In this document: piece after piece, positions 30,733 to 35,200 of the stretch
Position numbering within the stretch: the stretch's first letter is position 1
How the letters are laid out: each line of letters begins with the position of its first letter
Assembly: GCA_944321145.1 (NCBI GenBank)
Contig: CALUKF010000032.1
Coordinates: 1 to 35,200 of the forward strand
Length of the DNA stretch: 35,200 nt
Source of the DNA: an uncultured Odoribacter sp.
Lineage (GTDB): Bacteria; Bacteroidota; Bacteroidia; Bacteroidales; Marinifilaceae
Direction of reading: 5' to 3'
The notes under the pieces: model-generated
The model's database searches: none
Told to the model about the DNA's origin: nothing
The model's input: only the letters and a program-made list of their open reading frames with translations
Translations under genes and position numbers: made by a program

Positions 30733-31471
30733 TAAAATACGCCGATGGCGAGAACGCCGTCCCGTCCTCCCGCATGAAATAAAGGTACACATGCGCCCCT
30801 CCGTTCCTTCCCTCCGGCAATTCCCCCTCCGCGTCCATCCACGCCTCATGCCTCCCTGCCGCTTCCAACTCCCTCCGCCGCCGCTCCATCGCCTCCCTGC
30901 CCATCATCCCCCCGTCCAGCACGAACCGCCCCGTGCCGTCCCCCCGCGTCCCCTCCACCTCCAATGCCATGCGCACGCCCATCGGCAGCGCATCGTAAAT
31001 CACCCCCGCCTGCAGCCTGTCGCTTGCCGCCCCGCTCACCGCCAGCCGCTCGTCCTGCCACACGGCTCGCCACCCGTCCCCGTCCCTTTCCACGCGCACC
31101 TCCCTCGGCAACGCCAGCTCCCCCTCCGCAAACCGGAACCGCTCGCAGTCCACCAGCGCCCCGTTCCCCTCCTCGTCCATCCCGAAATACTGGCTGTTCA
31201 CCGAGAAAAACAGATTGTGCGGCATCATCCCCTGCAACGCCGCCGCCCTCCTCCAGATATCCGCCGACACCTTCTCGCAAAAATACTTGTAATACGCCTG
31301 TGTGGTGCCAAACCTTACGTTCGCCTCCCTTTTCGCCTGCGAGTTTCCCTTTTTCCGCTTCTTTCCCGGTATCCCGTACCTCCGCACGCATTGCTTCCCC
31401 TTTCTCACGTAATACACCAAATTTCCCATCCTCCCGCTCATCAGCGGCTGCGACATTTCTTTTAATTTCAT
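30713..31471 (-). CDS. DUF6266-like protein, copy C (repeat-flanked)
   Basis: A 252-residue protein with no signal peptide. The N-terminus has SGRMGNLVYYVRKGKQCVRR, then a very basic PGKKRKKGNSQAKREANVRF, then NLFFSVNSQ. The C-terminal half is beta-rich and ends HVYLYFMREDGTAFSPSAYF, which aligns with the LFLYFESEDGSEFS end of copy A. It shares architecture with the two proteins of the lysis cassette 28 kb to the left but stands alone here, without holin or lysozyme. It is G-rich on its coding strand, unlike its neighbours, and is bracketed by repeats. This suggests a mobile or lineage-specific insertion between the parAB operon and the transporters. Function unknown. Confidence 0.65.
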   Translation of the reverse strand: MKLKEMSQPLMSGRMGNLVYYVRKGKQCVRRYGIPGKKRKKGNSQAKREANVRFGTTQAYYKYFCEKVSADIWRRAAALQGMMPHNLFFSVNSQYFGMDEEGNGALVDCERFRFAEGELALPREVRVERDGDGWRAVWQDERLAVSGAASDRLQAGVIYDALPMGVRMALEVEGTRGDGTGRFVLDGGMMGREAMERRRRELEAAGRHEAWMDAEGELPEGRNGGAHVYLYFMREDGTAFSPSAYFRLTIND

Positions 31472-31489
31472 ATTCTCGTTTTTTACTGT

Positions 31490-31522
31490 TCGTTAATCGT
31501 TCATCCTTCATCGTTAATCGTC
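31490..31522. repeat. TTAATCG-type repeats, start side of DUF6266 copy C
   Basis: Reads CGTTAATCGTTCATCCTTCATCGTTAATCG on the plus strand, the reverse complement of the GATTAACGATGAAGGATGAACGATTAACG theme seen at 31706-31803. It lies 19-51 nt upstream of the gene's start codon, thus inside its leader. Confidence 0.65.
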
Positions 31523-31590
31523 TCCCGTCCGTCTCCTCTCCGTGTCCTCTTCGGTACAAATATCAGTAAAAAAGTAATAACTTCCAAATA

Positions 31591-31645
31591 ATAACCTGTT
31601 CATAACCTTAAAAACAAGGTTATAATAAGGTTATAAATAGGTTAT
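31591..31645. repeat. 11-bp-phased AGGTTAT array
   Basis: ATAACCT at 31591 and 31602 (11 bp apart) and AGGTTAT at 31617, 31628 and 31639 (11 bp apart) face each other. The inner pair forms an 8-bp stem ATAACCTT/AAGGTTAT with an AAAAAC loop. Phasing by one helical turn is typical of operators or iterons bound by one protein. It lies 120 nt upstream of DUF6266 copy C. Confidence 0.65.
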
Positions 31646-31705
31646 GATATGGTGTTGAGTGCTATCAAACACCTATGGGAGTGGGAGATAACACGGGCGG
31701 GAGAC

Positions 31706-31803
31706 GATGAAGGATTAACGATGAAGGATTAACGATGAAGGATTAACGATGAAGGATTAACGATGAATGATTAACGATGAATGATTAATGATGAATGATT
31801 AAT
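31706..31803. repeat. 14-bp tandem repeat, seven units
   Basis: Four identical GATGAAGGATTAAC units (31706-31761), one GATGAATGATTAAC (31762-31775) and two GATGAATGATTAAT (31776-31803). The orderly change along the array shows growth by slippage. No coding sequence covers it. Confidence 0.9.
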
Positions 31804-31881
31804 GATGAACGAGGAAGGAGGGGGGAAGGGTGGATGGGAGGATGAATGAAGGATGGAGGAGGAAGGAGGGGAGGGGGGATG
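31804..31881 (+). repeat. G-rich purine tract
   Basis: About 78 nt almost wholly of A and G, with runs such as GGAGGGGGGAAGGG and GGAGGGGAGGGGGG. It directly continues the 14-bp array and could form a G-quadruplex or triplex. There is no gene in 31472-31936; it holds only these repeats, the AGGTTAT array and the terminator. Confidence 0.6.
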
Positions 31882-31885
31882 AAAA

Positions 31886-31917
31886 AAAGAGGCTGACCGG
31901 GAGCGGTCAGCCTCTTT
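31886..31917 (-). terminator. Rho-independent terminator of the first POT gene
   Basis: AAAGAGGCTGACC (31886-31898) pairs with GGTCAGCCTCTTT (31905-31917), 13 perfect pairs around a 6-nt loop. On the minus strand it is followed by a run of T (complement of 31882-31888). Confidence 0.88.
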
Positions 31918-31936
31918 GGGTGTGCCCGTTGCGGGG

Positions 31937-33625
31937 TTATTTGGTGGCGTTCTCCAGGCGTTTCATCATGGCGAAGATGAAGAGGGCGGAGATGAGGCAG
32001 AGGACGATGAGGATTGACCACAGCGCCCAGAGCTGCATGTGGCCCCAGAGCATGCCGATGATGGATACGAGGTAGTTGCCGACGGCGGTGGCGCCGAACC
32101 AGAGCCCCATCATGAGTCCTTTGTATTTGGGAGGAGCTACTTTCGACACGAAGGAGATGCCCATCGGCGAGAGGAAGAGCTCGGCAAAGGTGAGGATGAG
32201 GTAGGTGCCGATGAGGACGGACGGGGATACGAGCATGCCGGAGTCGACGACGGTCGCGCCGTCGGGGTTGGGCGTGGGGAGCCCCATGGAGCAGAATGCC
32301 ATGAGGGCGAAGCCTACGGCGGCGATGAGCATGCCGATGCCGATTTTACGCGGCGCGGAGGGCTCTTTGCCCCGTTTTGCCAATGCGCCGAAGACGGCGA
32401 GGGATACGGGGGTGAGGGCTACCACGAAGAAGGGGTTGAATTGCTGGAACATTTGCGGCAGGATTTCGATGGTGGAGCCGGGTTCCAGGGAGCAGTATTT
32501 CCATGCCAGGAAGACGACGGAGAGCACTGCGACGGCGCCTGAGATGAGGCGGGCGCGTGCGGTCTTGGACTGGAAGATGGAGAAGAGGCTGTAGACGAGC
32601 GCGATGACGAAGACGAGGTTGAGCACGTTGAAGCTCATGCCCATGGCGCCTCCGGCGGCGCGTGCGGTGTAGTCGCGTGCGAAGAAGGTGAGGGTGAGCC
32701 CGTTCTGGTGGAATGCCATCCAGAAGAAGATGACGACGGCGAAGACGAGGATGAGGGCGGTGACGCGCGATTTGGTCTGCGCCGGGGTCAGTTCGACGAT
32801 GTTCTCGGTGTGCCCGCTGGCAGCTGCCTGTTTGGTGTTGACGTCGGCATGCTTGAAGGTCTTTTTGAAGACTTGGTAGATGAGCATGGATACGACGAGG
32901 GAGATGCAGGCAACGGCAAATCCGTAGTGGTAGGAGAGGGAGAGTTCGTTGATGTAGGTGTTGGCGAAGGCGGTGAGGTTGCCGTCAAAGGGGGCAGCCT
33001 GTGCCTCGGCGAATTGGGTGAGGCTGTTGAGGGATTCGGCAGCCATTTGTTGCCCTTTGTCGAGGTATTCGTGGCAGAGGGCAGGGATGTCGCCTTGGTA
33101 TTTGAGCCCGGCGTGCCCCATGAAGTATTCGGTGATTTTGGATGCCGCCGTGGGGGCGAAGAGTGCGCCGATGTTGATTGCCATGTAGAAGAGGCTGAAG
33201 GCGGTGTCGCGTTTGTCGGCGTATTTGGGGTCGTCGTAGAGGTTGCCTACCATGACTTGGAGGTTGCCTTTGAAGAGCCCTGTGCCGAGGGCGATGAGGA
33301 AGAGTGCGCCGAACATGGCTGCGACGCCCAGTCCGTCATTGCCGACGGGGACGGCGAGGAAGGTGTAGCCGACGAACATGACGATGATGCCGGCGGTGAC
33401 CATTTTGCCGTAGCCGAATTTGTCGGCGAGGATGCCTCCGACGATGGGGAGGAAGTAGACGAATGCCAGGAAGCCGGCGAAGATGTTGGATGTGGCTATG
33501 GAGCTGAAGCCGAATTTTGCTTGCAGGAACAGGGTGAAGATGGCAAGCATGGTGTAGTAGCCGAAGCGCTCTCCCGTGTTGGCGAGGGCGAGGGCGTAGA
33601 GTCCTTTGGGTTGATTTTGAAACAT
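31937..33625 (-). CDS. POT/PTR2 family peptide transporter
   Basis: A 562-residue proton-coupled oligopeptide transporter of the major facilitator superfamily. The first helix has the signature NTGERFGYY (the ExxER-type proton and peptide motif), followed by VYFLPIVGGILADKFGYGK, the MFS motif, and GLFKGNLQVMVGNLYDD, the PTR2 signature. About 14 hydrophobic segments are visible, including the FWMAFHQNGLTL helix and FLSPMGISFVSKVAP. It lies in the inner membrane and imports di- and tripeptides with protons. A paralogue precedes it 80 nt upstream, with a terminator between. Confidence 0.92.
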   Translation of the reverse strand: MFQNQPKGLYALALANTGERFGYYTMLAIFTLFLQAKFGFSSIATSNIFAGFLAFVYFLPIVGGILADKFGYGKMVTAGIIVMFVGYTFLAVPVGNDGLGVAAMFGALFLIALGTGLFKGNLQVMVGNLYDDPKYADKRDTAFSLFYMAINIGALFAPTAASKITEYFMGHAGLKYQGDIPALCHEYLDKGQQMAAESLNSLTQFAEAQAAPFDGNLTAFANTYINELSLSYHYGFAVACISLVVSMLIYQVFKKTFKHADVNTKQAAASGHTENIVELTPAQTKSRVTALILVFAVVIFFWMAFHQNGLTLTFFARDYTARAAGGAMGMSFNVLNLVFVIALVYSLFSIFQSKTARARLISGAVAVLSVVFLAWKYCSLEPGSTIEILPQMFQQFNPFFVVALTPVSLAVFGALAKRGKEPSAPRKIGIGMLIAAVGFALMAFCSMGLPTPNPDGATVVDSGMLVSPSVLIGTYLILTFAELFLSPMGISFVSKVAPPKYKGLMMGLWFGATAVGNYLVSIIGMLWGHMQLWALWSILIVLCLISALFIFAMMKRLENATK

Positions 33626-33654
33626 AATATCAGGGTTTTTAATTTAGTAATTAA

Positions 33655-33690
33655 AAAATATCCGGGCATTGTTGGGTACCCGGATATTTT
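33655..33690 (-). terminator. Rho-independent terminator of the second POT gene
   Basis: AAAATATCCGGG (33655-33666) pairs with CCCGGATATTTT (33679-33690), 12 perfect pairs with a 12-nt loop. The minus strand then has TTTTTT-rich sequence. The AT-rich ends make it bidirectional in form. Confidence 0.82.
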
Positions 33691-33705
33691 GATTTGTATC
33701 AGTTG

Positions 33706-35200
33706 TTATTTTGTCACTCTTTCGAGCCATTTTACCATGCCGAACATGACGCCCATGGAGATGACGCAGACAATGAGGAATACGCTCCAGCATTGCCAGA
33801 TGGGCATGGCGTTGTACATCAACGGTCCGATCCACAAGAGGAGGTTGCCGACGGCTGTCGCGCCGAGCCACAAGCCTTGGCATACGCCCTGGAGGTGTTT
33901 CGGTGCTACTTTGGACACGAAGGACAAGCCCAGCGGGGAGATGAAGAGTTCTGCCATCGTGAGGAAGAAGTACATGACGATGAGTACCCACGGACCTGCC
34001 AGCAAGCCTGACCTTTCGTCTACCGGCATTGCGAGGAAGTCGGTAGCGGAGGGATAGCCCATGATGTTGGAGAATATTGCCAGGAAGAGGTATGCCATGC
34101 CGGCGATGCCCATACCGTAGGCGATTTTGCGAGGCGTGGAGATTTCTTTGCCACGGCGTGCCAGGGAGCCGAAGAACCACATGATGAGCGGCGTGAGCAC
34201 TACGACGAAGAACGGGTTCACTGCCTGCCAAATCTCAGGCGGAATGGCGGAGGTGTTCACGAAGTCGCGAGCGAAGAAGGAGAGGGACATGCCGTTCTGG
34301 TGGAATGAGAACCAGAAGAAGATGACGATGCCCAGCACGGCGAAGAGGGCGTACATGCGCTGTTTGATTTCTTTTGCCATAGCCATTTTCTCCTCGGCAG
34401 TGTAGTTGACTGCTGCTTGTTCGGTTTTTTTGCCCGGAGTGGGGAATATTCTTTTGTTGGCGATGAAGATTGCCAATGAAATCAGCATGGCTGCCACGGA
34501 GGCGATGAAGGAGTAGTGGATACCTGTGTTGAATACGTCGAGGTATTTTTCGCAGAATGCGGTGAGGTCGGTGCCTTGCACGTAGCCTGCGCCGTTAGCC
34601 AGTTGCATGAGGTTGTTCATTTGTGCCTCAGCGAGGGCAGTGCCTTGTTCGATGAATTGGTGGCAGAGTGCCGGCAGGTTGGCGTCGTATACCATTTGGT
34701 TGGCGTTCAGCCACCAGTTGCGGAGCAAGGGAGCCACAAAGGGAGCGATGAGCCCGCCGATGTTGATGAATACGTAGAAAATCTGGAAGCCGGAGTCGCG
34801 TTTGCTCTTGGCGATGGTGAGGGCTTCTTTGCCTTCTTTGGCAGCTTCGGCTTCGTAGTTGTCGTAGAGCTGCCCGACGATGGCTTGCAGGTTGCCTTTG
34901 AACAAGCCGTTACCGAAGGCAATCAGGAACAATGCCACGCAGGTGAGCGTGAGCAACCATGTGGTGTTCTCGCTGGTTGCCAGGATGGGGATAGACAGGA
35001 TGACGTATCCCAACGACATGATGATTAAACCTTTGATGATTGTACCCTTGTAGTTTTGGGTTTTGTCGGCAATGATGCCGCCGACGAGGCTTAGCACGTA
35101 GATTCCGGCATAGAAGAACGAGTAGATAAGTCCGCTCGTTTCGTCGCTAAGACCGAATTTTGAACACAAGAACAGGGTGAGCACGGCGTTCATGATGTAG
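33706..35200 (-). CDS. POT/PTR2 family peptide transporter, 5' end outside window
   Basis: About 498 residues are visible; the start lies right of the window. The last visible codons read Y-I-M-N-A-V, which corresponds to the position just after the GERFGYY motif of its neighbour, so only some 25-30 residues are missing. Shared features are VGGIIADKTQNYKG, NGLFKGNLQAIVGQLYDN, FWFSFHQNGMSLSF and FISPLGLSFVSKVAPKHLQG. It transports small peptides with protons. It is a diverged tandem paralogue of the gene at 31937, separated by a terminator. The end at 35200 is the window limit, not a codon boundary. Confidence 0.9.
   Translation of the reverse strand, partial: YIMNAVLTLFLCSKFGLSDETSGLIYSFFYAGIYVLSLVGGIIADKTQNYKGTIIKGLIIMSLGYVILSIPILATSENTTWLLTLTCVALFLIAFGNGLFKGNLQAIVGQLYDNYEAEAAKEGKEALTIAKSKRDSGFQIFYVFINIGGLIAPFVAPLLRNWWLNANQMVYDANLPALCHQFIEQGTALAEAQMNNLMQLANGAGYVQGTDLTAFCEKYLDVFNTGIHYSFIASVAAMLISLAIFIANKRIFPTPGKKTEQAAVNYTAEEKMAMAKEIKQRMYALFAVLGIVIFFWFSFHQNGMSLSFFARDFVNTSAIPPEIWQAVNPFFVVVLTPLIMWFFGSLARRGKEISTPRKIAYGMGIAGMAYLFLAIFSNIMGYPSATDFLAMPVDERSGLLAGPWVLIVMYFFLTMAELFISPLGLSFVSKVAPKHLQGVCQGLWLGATAVGNLLLWIGPLMYNAMPIWQCWSVFLIVCVISMGVMFGMVKWLERVTK

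Noticed and set aside
31706-31803. CRISPR array
   Set aside because: Units of 14 bp are directly joined with no spacers, and no cas genes are present.
32708-34057. 449-codon open frame antisense to both POT genes
   Set aside because: Acidic, repeat-like shadow of membrane-protein codons; the minus strand shows clear transporter motifs.
1-35200. tRNA, rRNA, transposase or integrase genes
   Set aside because: No T-loop/acceptor pattern, rRNA motif, or DDE/tyrosine recombinase motif was seen on either strand.

Overview
The window looks like a chromosomal segment of a gut-type Bacteroidales (Bacteroidota). The evidence is promoter boxes of the TAnnTTTG type, weak use of Shine-Dalgarno sequences, a TonB-dependent receptor paired with a surface-type lipoprotein, an NVEALA peptide gene, the Bacteroidota RNA polymerase omega subunit next to bamD and coaBC, and a parA-parB-DUF5683-LysM transglycosylase run. 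No tRNA, rRNA, CRISPR array, transposase or integrase was recognised.

Region 1 (1-4785) is accessory. It holds an RteC-like protein, then a tight phage-type lysis cassette: a 3TM-type holin, two related DUF6266-like proteins and an N-acetylmuramidase, with no phage structural genes in view. An AAA ATPase with a DUF4143-like C-terminus follows under its own promoter. Region 2 (4790-8620) is a divergent pair of transcription units. To the left run an NVEALA pre-peptide, a 6-bladed propeller lipoprotein and a DUF1573 protein. To the right run a histidine kinase and an OmpR-type regulator. The layout suggests an envelope signalling or peptide module. Region 3 (8615-13635, minus strand) carries a SpoU/TrmH methyltransferase, miaB, a FadL-like outer membrane protein and a lipoprotein with extreme composition.

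Region 4 (13859-21511) holds a TonB receptor with a beta-helix surface lipoprotein (no SusD), an FtsH that reads like the Clostridia version, then bamD and rpoZ. Region 5 (21606-26473) holds coaBC and pyrBI. Upstream of pyrB lies a 49-codon leader ORF that runs through an intrinsic terminator, an arrangement closely resembling the E. coli pyrBI attenuator. A surface lipoprotein and an alpha/beta hydrolase follow. Region 6 (26690-30621) is parA-parB-DUF5683-lytic transglycosylase.

Region 7 (30622-35200) holds a third DUF6266-like gene bracketed by ATTAACGATGAA-type repeats, an 11-bp-phased AGGTTAT array and a 14-bp minisatellite. Two POT peptide transporters in tandem follow, the second cut by the window end. 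The strongest leads for new biology are the holin / DUF6266 / muramidase module with its distant repeat-flanked paralogue, the pyrBI attenuator, and the NVEALA / kinase locus. All function statements rest on reading motifs by eye; no database search was run.
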